Assembly: GCF_001298445.1 (NCBI RefSeq)
Contig: NZ_CP012036.1
Coordinates: forward strand, 4,140,092 to 4,204,091
Source of the DNA: Nostoc piscinale CENA21
GTDB lineage: Bacteria; Cyanobacteriota; Cyanobacteriia; Cyanobacteriales; Nostocaceae
DNA: 64,000 nt
Direction of reading: 5' to 3'
In this document: positions 54,901-64,000 of the stretch, piece by piece
How positions within the stretch are numbered: position 1 is the stretch's first letter
How the letters are laid out: each line of letters starts with the position of its first letter
Position numbers and translations under genes: made by a program
The notes under the pieces: generated by a model
What the model was told of the DNA's origin: nothing
The model's database searches: none
What the model saw: only the letters and a program-made list of their open reading frames with translations

Positions 54901-55460
54901 TATATTTTGTAATAGCCAAGTTGGTTAGGACATCGATAAATTATAAAACTTAGACAACATAAAGCTTTTCACCCTGTCACCTGTCACCTATTACCTGTCT
55001 CCTGCTCTTTTTACAAAAAAGTATAAAATTAGCATGAAAAGTCTTGCTATATATAAGTTTGAGCCTTTTTGTTGTCAGAGTGTGATTTTGGCTAAAGATA
55101 CTTGCTGTCTCAGGTTTAATTTTTTTAACTATATTGGCTAGATACTATTCCGGATTTGTACTGAGTCTACTGAGAATAGGAAATAAATCTGTTTAATCAC
55201 TTCTAAGCGAAATGAAGGCAAGTTTCTCTACTTTTATCAAATGAGAAATTTGAGATTTTGTTGTCTATAAGCATAGCTGAATTCCAATTTTTATTGTTGG
55301 AATAAATTTTTATGCTGTCAGGATAATGAATATTTACTTCATTGGCGTGCTAGAAGAAGATTGCCCAAACATTAACATAAGCTGAACTGCGTTTAACTGC
55401 TAGTTTTTTGCTTATGTAATTTTTGGATAAATCATCAGTTTGAGCAAGGCTAATAATATT

Positions 55461-56639
55461 ATGACAACAAGATTTTTTCGGGGAATTAATTACACTGTTG
55501 AATCATTGATAGGAAGTGACCAAACTTTTCAGAGCAATCAAAAAAATACTTGGTTAGATGTTTTAGGTACGAATAACGTCATCAAGACTGGTAGCGGGAA
55601 TGATGTGATTATGGAAAATCTTAAGTTCCTGTTTATTGCTGATTATCCTCCTTACGTTGGCCCCGCAATTTTTTATGTTGGTTATGGAGGAATAACTGAA
55701 GCATCAATAAGAGGTACTACAACTATTGACACTGGATTTGGCGATGATTTTGTTGTTTTAGGACTAGGTAATTATATTGTTGATCTCGGTCAAGGTAACA
55801 ATATTGTTGATGGTACTGGTATTTGTGGTAATATCAAAATATCGGCTGGTAACGGTAATAATATTATTGATGTGCCAGGAATTGCTAATTCTCAAATTAA
55901 TCTTGGTAACGGTAATAACTCAATTTATTTAGGAGCAGGTAACTTCTCCGTATCTACAGGTTCAGGAAATGATTTTATTACCCACGCTGTTGGTGGGTTA
56001 TTTAGCACCTTGTTTTACGAAGGAGAACCTTACAAACAAACTATTAATGCAGGAAATGGCGACAACCTGATTAAAGTAGTCGTAGCTGGGGAAACAAGTA
56101 TTACAACAGGCTCAGGGAAAGATTTCGTTTTAGCTACCTCTGCAAATATTGAACTTTTTGATGGAGTGCCTAATTCTGATTTTGTGGATATTCTCACAGG
56201 AAGTGGTAGCGACACTGTAATTACAATTGGGACTAAAAGTTTTATTAATACTGGTTCTGGAGATGATTTAATCATATCCGGTATGGGCGACGACACAATT
56301 TTTACAGGCAGTGGTCGTGATGTGGTGAATCTTCGCGGAGACACTTTTTTTTGCTCCCGCCCCTATCCAAGACCTTGAAGAAATATACTTTTCTGAAGCC
56401 ACTGTTCAAGGAGGTGGTAATGATACTGTTTATCTGGGAAGCGGTAATAAAACGGTGATTTTGGGAAGCAGTGGTTTTGCTACAATCTATGGTTTTGATA
56501 AGAAGGATCGTTTAGATGTGAGTGGGTTAAATGCCACTTTCACCCAAATGGGAAATGACACACTCATCAGTCAGGTGATAATTCTTTGGGAATTATCAAA
56601 GAACTACACAGGTTCAGTAGCTTTGGTGTAACAGTTTAA
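55461..56639 (+). pseudogene. RTX-like calcium-binding repeat protein (frameshifted)
   Basis: Two single-base breaks are evident: an eight-T run (56345-56352) that reads on with seven, and a missing base near 56570. With both repaired the protein has 392 residues and ends HRFSSFGVTV. Repeats of GSGNDVI, GSGDDLI and GNGDNLI type run through most of it, as in haemolysin-type RTX beta-rolls that bind calcium and are secreted by type I systems. No secretion genes are adjacent. The start ATG 55461 is preferred over the TTG 21 bases earlier. Confidence 0.75.
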
Positions 56640-56860
56640 TAAGAATTAGATTGAAAATGCTTAAAGCCACTGAGGTAGGCGGGAAACCCGTCCAGTTCAG
56701 TGGCTTTATAGGTCAATAATTTTTGTGGGAGCATATCATCGCCTCAATGCTCCGGCTAAGTATAAACTATTTGCTAAGGAACAAAGATAGCTTTAGGTTG
56801 ATCCGTAATACTAGGTTTTGAGCTTGTAAAAGTTAAAAGAAGCTTGAGGATGAGTGACGG
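56640..56860. other. Intergenic region after RTX-like gene
   Basis: Contains the terminator at 56663-56707; the rest is AT-rich leader of the pentapeptide/TPR gene. Confidence 0.5.
56663..56707 (+). terminator. Terminator-like hairpin after RTX-like gene
   Basis: Stem AAAGCCACTGA / TCAGTGGCTTT with an inner GGCGGG / CCCGTC pair. Confidence 0.6.
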
Positions 56861-58588
56861 ATGCTAAGAAAATACACTGGCAATACTAAAGCAGAAAATC
56901 TAAAGCAGTTTATAATAACTCTGACATTTTTAACTCCACTGTTAATGACAATTCCGGTTTATGCTAGTAAGCCGGAACATATCAAACAGCTAATAGACAC
57001 AAGCAACTGTGCAAAATGCGATTTAAGCGGGGCAAATTTTAGCTGGAAAAATTTGCTGCGTGCTGATTTATCTGAGTCAGACTTGAATGGTGCGGATTTA
57101 AGTAATGCAGATTTGAGTGGTGCTAATTTGCGTAATACTAATTTAAGTAAGGCGAAACTATCTCGTGCTAATATTTTTCGGGCTAATTTGGAAAAGGCAA
57201 ACTTGAGTGATGCAGATTTGAGTAGCACTAACTTGAGTGGTGCTGATTTGCGTAATGCTAATTTAACTCGTGCTGATTTGACTAATGCAGATTTAAGTGG
57301 TGCTAATTTAAATGGGGCAAATTTAAAAGATGCTAACTTGCGGGGTGTGCGATTTGATAATGTCAACCTCCAAGGTGTGAATTTGAATGGTGTTGATTTA
57401 AGTAATGCAGATTTGCGGAATTTTAATTTCCGTGGCGTGTCGCTGAATGGCGTTAACTTAAGTCGGGTGAATTTGAGTGGTTATAACTTGAGGGGTATAG
57501 AACTGAAAAATGCCAATCTCAGTTATGCAAATTTACAAAATGCTGATTTGAGTAATGCCAAACTGAATAATACTGATTTGCAGAATGCTAATCTCTACAA
57601 TGCAAATTTGCAGGGTGCAGATTTGATTGGCAGTAAACTCAATAGTGCCAATTTGGATAATGCGGATTTAAGGGGTGCGAATCTGGATGCTGATAGTTTA
57701 CCTCAGAATATTCGTGCTGATGCAGGAGATTACAGCCGTTGGGGAAATACACTCAGTAGTAAAAGAAGATATCAAAACGCGATCGCCTATTTCAATAAAG
57801 CGATAGAATTAAATCCTAGAGATGCTCAAATTTATACTAGTCGCGGTTCTGCTCACAGTAAGTTGAAAAATTACCAAGCTGCGATCGCTGACTACAATAA
57901 AGCAATTGAAATTAATCCTAGTTATGCGACAGCATACAGCAATCGTGGCTTAACTCGCATCGAACAAAATGATTATCAAAGTGCGTTAACTGATTTTGAC
58001 CAAGCCATTCGCCTCGACCCCAACAATGCGGAGGCTTATAACGGACGCGCGACAATTCGCCGCATTCAAAAAGATTATGCCGCAGTCATTACCGAAGCTT
58101 CTCAAGCCATTAGAATTAATTCTAAATTTGCCGAAGCATACCATAACCGAGGGTTAGCGCGGTTTGCGATGCAAGATTATCAAAGCGCCATTCAAGATTA
58201 TGATAAAGCGATTGATAATTCTAGTGGTTGGGCTTGGGCATATCTTAACCGGGGAATTGCTCGCGCCGCTATCAGTCAGCATAAAGACGCAACTAAAGAT
58301 TTTGACCGCGCTATTGAAATTGATGAGAATTATACCGAAGCTTATTATCAACGCAGCGTCGCCAGATTTAATCGTAAACGATATGAGGATGCAATTAAAG
58401 ATTGCGATCGCGTCATTCAAAGAAACCCCAATTATGCCGCAGCTTATGAAAACAAGGGCAACTCTTTATTAGCACTGAAAAAGAAAGCTGAAGCCAAACT
58501 CGCCTTTGAACAAGCGATGAAAATCTATTCGCAAAAACAAGATAACCCTAGTTTAGAAAGATTACAGCAAATCGTTGCTGGATTGTAA
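56861..58588 (+). CDS. Pentapeptide-repeat and TPR protein, exported
   Basis: The protein has 575 residues. A signal peptide spans about residues 1-36 (LTFLTPLLMTIPVYASKP). Residues about 50-285 are pentapeptide repeats of A(D/N)LS type, then seven TPRs (about 295-565; AIAYFNKAIELNPRDAQIY and successors). A Cys pair lies near the start of the mature protein (SNCAKC, residues 52-57). Function unknown, but TPRs and pentapeptide helices both scaffold other proteins. The extended antisense frames here are by-products of the repeat. Confidence 0.9.
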   Translation: MLRKYTGNTKAENLKQFIITLTFLTPLLMTIPVYASKPEHIKQLIDTSNCAKCDLSGANFSWKNLLRADLSESDLNGADLSNADLSGANLRNTNLSKAKLSRANIFRANLEKANLSDADLSSTNLSGADLRNANLTRADLTNADLSGANLNGANLKDANLRGVRFDNVNLQGVNLNGVDLSNADLRNFNFRGVSLNGVNLSRVNLSGYNLRGIELKNANLSYANLQNADLSNAKLNNTDLQNANLYNANLQGADLIGSKLNSANLDNADLRGANLDADSLPQNIRADAGDYSRWGNTLSSKRRYQNAIAYFNKAIELNPRDAQIYTSRGSAHSKLKNYQAAIADYNKAIEINPSYATAYSNRGLTRIEQNDYQSALTDFDQAIRLDPNNAEAYNGRATIRRIQKDYAAVITEASQAIRINSKFAEAYHNRGLARFAMQDYQSAIQDYDKAIDNSSGWAWAYLNRGIARAAISQHKDATKDFDRAIEIDENYTEAYYQRSVARFNRKRYEDAIKDCDRVIQRNPNYAAAYENKGNSLLALKKKAEAKLAFEQAMKIYSQKQDNPSLERLQQIVAGL

Positions 58589-58972
58589 AGCGATCCTAAA
58601 TAAGTACAGCACTTACGCAAAATATGAAAAAACGAACCGCAAAGGACGCAAAGGACACAAAGTTATAAGAGTTTAAGAGAGTTCTTGTATCTAGCGACTG
58701 AAGTCCCGGCTACACAGACAAGACTATTTATCTTACCTTAGTCCGCGCAGGCGGACTTCGTTTTTATAGCCGCGAATTCCATTCGTCACGGCTAGTTGCT
58801 TCTCTCTCCCTTGTCTCCCTTGTCCTCACCACTACACCCTCTCCGCGCCTTTGCGTCTCTGCGTGAGACAAACCACAGAGACGCGAGTTCACATTTTTCA
58901 TGTGAGAGAGATGCTGAGATTTCTATATATTGAGATTATAGAAATATTGAGAACACAAATTTGGCTGCCACA
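58589..58972. other. Intergenic region with repeats
   Basis: About 380 bases. It holds a dyad AGTCCGC-GCAG-GCGGACT near 58740-58757 with a downstream GTTTTTAT, and low-complexity GAAGTCCCGGCTACACAG-like sequence common in this lineage. No gene seen. Confidence 0.4.
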
Positions 58973-61970
58973 ATGCTTTGGAAATGGTGCTTGAGACTGT
59001 TTGTAATATTGCTGGGACTGTGGCTGTTGTTAGATGTAACTTCCCGTCTAGGCGCAGAGATTTTTTGGTTTCAAGAACTTGGTTATCTGCAAGTATTTTT
59101 ATTAAGGTTTATCACTAAAGTTGGTTTAGTATTATTTGTCACGGTTGTTAGTGCGGTCTATCTATGGGGAAATTTATGGTTAGCACAGCAACTAAAATAT
59201 CCATCATCATTAAAAACTGACGCAGTTGAACCGAAAGTAACAGGACTGAGTGCAGAGTTAAAAAATTTTCTTAGTCCGCAGTCGGCAAAATATGACCGCA
59301 GTCAAATCACATACACTGGTGTATTACCAATAAAATTGCGCTGGCTTCTACCTATAGTTGTCATCTTCAGCTTGTTGGTGGGGTTAATGCTGACCCACTA
59401 CGGTCAAATTTCCCTCGCTTATTGGCAAGCTTCTGTTAGCAAAACTAGTTTACCTGTGATTTCGTTGTTTCGCTTAGAAACAATTTGGCAACTGGGTAGG
59501 CAAATTACGACTCAGGTTTTATATGTTGCCTTTGTTGGGGGTGTGACGATCGCTATTTTAATGTATCCACGCTGGTTATTAACAGCGATCGCAGGTACAT
59601 TTAGTATTTTATTTGGTTGGATAATCCACCAGAACTGGGGAAAGGTTCTGCAATATTTTTATCCTACAAGTTTTAATTACTCTGAGCCATTATTTAACCA
59701 AGATATTAGTGTCTACATCTTTTATCTACCAGTTTGGGAACTGATGGAACTCTGGTTCATGGGTTTATTTTATTATTTGGGTTCCTTGCTGTTAGTCTGA
59801 CTTATCTTCTTTCTGCTGATAGTTTAAGTCAAGGAATTTTCCCTGGGTTTTCATCGCCACAACAGCGTCATTTGTATGGGGTGGGTGGCTTGTTAATGCT
59901 AGTCGTCGCTTTGAGTTATTGGCTGAGTCGTTATGAACTTGTTTATTCTCAACAAGGGGTAAATTACGGCGCAAGTTATACCGATGTTCATACTCAGTTA
60001 CCAGCTACACCCTGTTGTGTGTTTTAGCAGTGGCGATCGCATTTTACTTGTTGGGGCGGACAATTTTCTGGCGACCAAAATCAACTTATCGCAAATTTGT
60101 AGGTTACGGGTTAAGCGTTTATTTAGCTGTAGCGGTTGCATCTGGCGTGGTTTTACCCCAAGTAGTGCAGTATTTAATCGTAGAGCCAAACGAATTACAG
60201 AGAGAAGAACCCTATATCAAAAGGTCTATTGCTTTAACTCGCCAAGCTTTTGATTTAGAAGTTATTGATGCAAAAACCTTTAACCCCCAAGGAACTTTAA
60301 CTGAAGCAGATTTGCGTGCTAATGATTTAACAATTCGCAATATTCGCTTATGGGATCAGCGTCCACTTTTAGATACTAACCGCCAACTGCAACAAATTCG
60401 TCCTTACTATCGCTTTCCGGGTGCAGATATTGATCGCTATACTTTAGAAACAGAAGCAAATGCACAACAGACAACAACTTCGGAAACATCCACAGAATTA
60501 ACAGAACGGCGACAAGTCTTAATTGCAGCGCGGGAATTAGATTATAGTGCTGTACCTCAACAAGCGCAGACATGGGTAAACCGTCATTTAATTTATACAC
60601 ATGGTTATGGATTTACTTTGAGTCCTGTGAATACAGTTGCTGCTGGGGGACTACCAGAATATTTTGTCAAAGATATTGCTGGGAATGCGAACGAAGCCCT
60701 GACCACTTCTAATGCTGCAATTCGAGATAGCATCCCAATTGGTTTACCCAGGATTTATTACGGAGAGATTACGAACACTTATGTAATGACTGGTACAAGA
60801 GTCAGAGAATTAGATTATCCTAGCGGCAGCGATAACGCTTACAACATCTACGATGGCTTAGGTGGCGTTTCTATCGGTTCTAGTTGGCGACGTTGGCTAT
60901 TTGCCATGTATTTAAAAGATTGGCAAATGCTGTTTACGCGGGACTTTTTGCCAGATACCAAAGTATTATTTCGTCGAAATATCAACCAACGCATTCGCGC
61001 CATCGCACCTTTTTTAAAATTTGATAGTGACCCTTATTTAGTTGCGGCTGATCCTCGCATTGGTAATGGGTTTCCTGGGATCAACAATAATCTATTTTGG
61101 ATTGTTGATGCTTATACAACGAGCGATCGCTATCCTTATTCTGACCCAAATAACGATGGAATTAACTATATTCGTAACTCAGTTAAAGTCGTGATTGATG
61201 CTTACAACGGCACTGTTAATTTTTATATTGCCGACGCTAAAGATCCCATCATTCAAACATGGGCTAACATCTTTCCCCAGATGTTTAAACCTTTGAATGC
61301 TATGCCTGCAACCATCCGCAATCATATCCGCTATCCAGTAGACTTTTTTCAAATTCAAGCGGAACGGTTGATGACTTATCACATGACAGACCCCCAGGTA
61401 TTTTACAACCGCGAAGACCAATGGCAAATACCTAACGAAATTTATGGTGATCAAGCCCGTCCCATCGAGGCATATTATTTAATTACTGGTTTGCCGACTG
61501 TTCCCTTTGAAGAATTTATCTTACTCTTACCCTACACTCCCAAACAGCGGACAAATTTAATTGCTTGGTTAGCAGCGCGATCGGATGGAGATAATTACGG
61601 TAAGTTATTGTTATATATCTTTCCAAAAGAGCGACTAGTCTACGGTACAGAACAAATTGAAGCACGCATTAACCAAGATCCTGTAATTTCTCAGCAAATT
61701 TCTTTATGGAATCGTCAAGGCTCTAGAGCAATTCAAGGAAATTTATTAGTCATTCCCATCGAGCAATCATTATTGTACGTCGAACCAATATATTTAGAAG
61801 CAACTCAAAATAGTTTGCCCACATTAGTGCGGGTAGTTGTCGCTTACGAAAATCGCATTGTCATGGCGCAAACCCTAGAACAATCATTACAAGCCATCTT
61901 TCAACCAGAAGTTACACCAGAACCTGCTATTGTGCGTCCCTTTGAAGAAGGAACTTCACCTAGCCAGTAA
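58973..61970 (+). pseudogene. UPF0182 integral membrane protein (two frameshifts)
   Basis: Three frames join into a 999-residue protein if one T is added near 59768-59771 and another near 60005. ATG 58973 is preferred over TTG 58961. The N-terminal third has seven or so membrane spans; the remainder is a large soluble domain with NTYVMTGTRVRELDYPSG and FLPDTKVLFRRNINQRIRAIAPF. This matches the UPF0182 family, widespread in cyanobacteria and actinobacteria, function unknown. The complete motif order and two neat single-base repairs suggest sequencing errors. Confidence 0.9.
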
Positions 61971-62410
61971 TATTGTGACATGCAATGTCTATAAAACTTG
62001 GGCAGCAATTTGGTATCAATTTCATTCAATTGTTAAATATCTGCCATGCACCATTAACAAATTCATGATATTTATGGAAAGCATGAGTTGTTGCAATCCG
62101 GTTCGGTTAAGATCCCCCCCGCCTACGGCGACCCCCTTAAAAAGGGGGTAAAAGATAATTTTCAGCCCCCCTTTTTAAGGGGGGTTGGGGGGATCTCAAA
62201 ATACTAAAACGTTAACCGAACCGTATTGTGAGTTGTTGTGATTCTGACTGAGAAGCAAAACGCTATTGCTACTAATACTAATTCTAAATTTTGTAGAGAC
62301 ATTACATATAACGTTTTTACAATAACCGATAAATTACATCTTCATCAAGAAACCGGATAACGGCAATAGTGTTCTTCTGTGAGTAATTACAACTGAATTA
62401 GGAATGCTAT
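61971..62410. other. Intergenic region with MITE-like repeat
   Basis: About 440 bases between UPF0182 and CorA with the repeat at 62099-62223. No gene is visible. Confidence 0.5.
62099..62223. repeat. MITE-like element with terminal inverted repeats
   Basis: A 125-bp unit flanked by perfect twelve-base inverted repeats CGGTTCGGTTAA / TTAACCGAACCG. Inside is a large dyad: GATCCCCCC and GGGGGGATC at the ends, and CCCCCTTAAAAAGGGGG blocks. A related copy lies at 63438-63509. No coding capacity. Confidence 0.8.
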
Positions 62411-63392
62411 ATGCTAACTTTGCTGACATTTTCCCAGAACCACTTAGAAATATTTTCCGGTAAAGATGTTAATACCATCCTCAAAAGAATTGATGGTTCG
62501 CATAATATTTGGTTACGCTGTCTTCATTTTCGCGATCGCACCGGAACCGCTAAAATTATTAACCACTTTCACCTAGATCCATCCCGCATCGACATGATTT
62601 TTAATCATTCCCTCACCGGAATTGATGAAGACATGGAAGATTGCTTATTTGATGGTTATGAAATTTTAACTCACCAAATCAAAAATCGAGAATTTCAAGT
62701 GGCGCGGGGAAGTATTGTCTTAGGACGCAACTTTATTATTACCTTTGAAACCACAGAAATTAAAGTTTTAACTTTATTACTAAATAATATTCAAAAGCGA
62801 CACATAGAAATTCAAAGCTGGAGTGTAGATTATCTTTTATATTTAATTTCCAAAGATATTTTAAATAATTACCATACTGTATTCGATTATATTTCGCGGC
62901 AACTTGATGATTTAGAAGATGAAGTCTTAGCTAGTGCTGGCAATGAAACAACTTATCAAAAAAATTGCTGCCATGAGACAGTCTACACGTTCTGGGCGAC
63001 GAAATTTTCAAAATCTTAAGTCACTGCTGGCAATGATGAATTATGATGATATTCAATGGATTAGCCAACCAGTAAAAGAATTATTCCATCAAGAACTAAC
63101 ATATCAAATTGATAACCTCTGGCAAGAATATCAAGCATTGCGGGCTTGGATGTCAGAATTAATGGAAATTCAACGCGATAACATCGCCAGTAAAACCAGT
63201 GAACGCATTAATCGCTTAACTATTCTTTCCACGACATTCTTACCCATCACCTTTATTACTGGCTTTTATGGCATGAACTTTAAATACATGCCAGAGTTAG
63301 AACAACCTTGGGCTTACCCACTAGTAATTAGCATCATAGTATTGATTGTGATTTGTAGTATTATCTTTGCTAAACGGCAACGTTGGTTGTAA
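62411..63392 (+). pseudogene. corA: CorA family magnesium transporter (one frameshift)
   Basis: Two frames (to 63019 and from 62934) join into one 326-residue protein if one A is removed from the run at 62958-62964. The C-terminal two membrane spans and the selectivity motif GMN in FYGMNFKYMPELEQPW are present, and the N-terminal cytoplasmic domain reads VWLRCLHFRDRTGTAKI-like, as in CorA relatives. It should take up Mg2+ (or Co2+/Ni2+) as a pentamer. The break is most likely artefactual. Confidence 0.85.
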
Positions 63393-63437
63393 ACATAAGT
63401 CCCTTAAATCATTAATTACTTGCAATCACGATGTGAG

Positions 63438-63509
63438 GAGATCCCCCCGCCTGCGGCGACCCCCTTAAAAAGGGGGTAAAAGAGAGTTTTTAGCCCCCCT
63501 TTTTAAGGG
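63438..63509. repeat. Second copy of the GATCCCCCC dyad repeat
   Basis: Matches bases 62109-62180 (GATCCCCCC, then CCCCCTTAAAAAGGGGG and AGCCCCCCTTTTTAAGGG), then stops at the edge of the ISAs1-type element. The element seems to have landed in this repeat. Confidence 0.75.
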
Positions 63510-64000
63510 CAGGGCTGTTTCATTCTAAAAAGGAAAAAAGTAATGGGATGTTGTGGGAGCAGAATCTGATAGCTCTGGTAAGGGAATCAAAACCATTGTG
63601 GCGGAAAAGATTAATCACAAAACTGCGGAGAATTGAGAAGTTGGCAGCAGCATAACCATCAACCATTTGGGCAGAGTCTTCATCAAAGACAACATCTTTC
63701 ACCCAATGTAATCGATTTTCTACGCCCCAGTGGCGACGAATACCACAGGCAAAATCGGATGCTTTCAGGGACAGAGAACTGATGTAGTAAGCAGTTTCTT
63801 GGTAAGCTTTACCAGCACGAGTACCAACTCGTTCGACTTGAATAATCGACTTTAAACCCAGCCAATCATGGGAAATATTGTTCAAGTTTTCAAATACACA
63901 AACACGACGTTGAGTAAAGCGACCACTCCTTCGTTCAAAATCAGTATGTATAGTTGTGGGCTGTGAGTGCTGCATATTCTGTTGGATTTGGTGATACAGT
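63510..64000 (-). mobile_element. ISAs1-type transposase, runs off right edge
   Basis: The minus-strand frame from the edge to stop at 63520 encodes the C-terminal part of an ISAs1-family transposase: GIRRHWGVENRLHWVKDVVF with a catalytic Glu, and FSILRSFVINLFRHNGFDSL, ending NIPLLFSFLE. The frame stays open beyond an inner Met to the window edge, so the gene is truncated only by the window. The left end of the element is probably CAGGGCTGTTTCATTCT at 63510, next to the interrupted repeat. Confidence 0.85.

Larger units (their letters stand above)
54398..55460. other. Region with NtcA-controlled small gene and gaps
   Basis: It holds a small membrane-protein gene with its NtcA box and terminator (54667-54900). 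Otherwise it holds AT-rich sequence with TCACCTGTCACCTATTACC repeats near 54970-55010 and no further gene. Confidence 0.5.

Noticed and set aside
56959..57366. 135-codon antisense ORF inside the pentapeptide protein
   Set aside because: Its regular LKSA pattern mirrors the pentapeptide repeats on the other strand; a by-product of that repeat.
1..64000. tRNA or rRNA genes
   Set aside because: No cloverleaf-like segments or conserved T-loop sequence were noticed; a covariance-model scan would settle it.

Overview
The window is a chromosome-like stretch from a filamentous, heterocyst-type cyanobacterium (Nostoc/Anabaena/Calothrix group). Evidence is the many HIP1 palindromes (GCGATCGC), the low-GC codon style, and lineage-typical genes: a helical carotenoid protein, a CrtO-type carotene ketolase, a PsaJ-like photosystem I subunit, a cyanophycinase-like peptidase, a UPF0182 protein and CHAT, CHASE2 and DUF928 proteins. 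I saw no tRNA, rRNA or CRISPR array.

Layout. 1-3400: a P-loop ATPase running off the left edge, then a tandem duplication carrying two paralogous membrane proteins and a 42-bp minisatellite. 3405-5656: a FIST sensor gene and a histidine kinase in one operon. 6551-14804: housekeeping and metabolic genes (rsgA, mutL, a membrane-anchored coiled-coil/TPR protein, a dienelactone hydrolase, a methyltransferase, an SDR). 14805-15945: a gene-free stretch with three strong hairpins and a candidate small RNA. 15946-27710 (all minus strand): helical carotenoid protein, CHAT protease-like protein, a TpsB outer-membrane transporter split by an IS630-type element, a TPR protein, a CHASE2-Ser/Thr kinase and a Cu/Zn superoxide dismutase. 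27782-35376: a pentapeptide protein, two large FHA/iron-sulfur redox proteins and a DUF928 protein. 36313-45558: a phosphoesterase, Uma2, a MarR regulator with an evident operator, a cyanophycinase-like gene, an IS4-type element next to a DUF3226 remnant, and a site-2 protease. 45770-52920: a plus-strand stress/photoprotection run (CrtO, YflT-like, SDR, DUF4383, PsaJ-like, BrkB, DUF4112, alpha/beta hydrolase). 53144-64000: SbcD-like nuclease, a 33-residue membrane protein behind a perfect NtcA box, an RTX-like protein, a pentapeptide/TPR protein, UPF0182, CorA, a MITE-like repeat and an ISAs1-type transposase at the right edge.

Themes. Photo-oxidative stress recurs (HCP, CrtO, PsaJ-like, SodC, YflT-like). 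A second theme is surface secretion and signalling built from TpsB, CHAT, CHASE2-kinase and DUF928. A third is a pair of FHA-controlled iron-sulfur redox proteins.

Caution. At least a dozen genes are broken by single-base indels, nearly all in or beside short homopolymers, and removing or adding one base restores a complete reading frame each time. This looks more like residual sequencing error than genuine decay, so such genes are given with repaired extents. The insertion sequences and their remnants are real structure.
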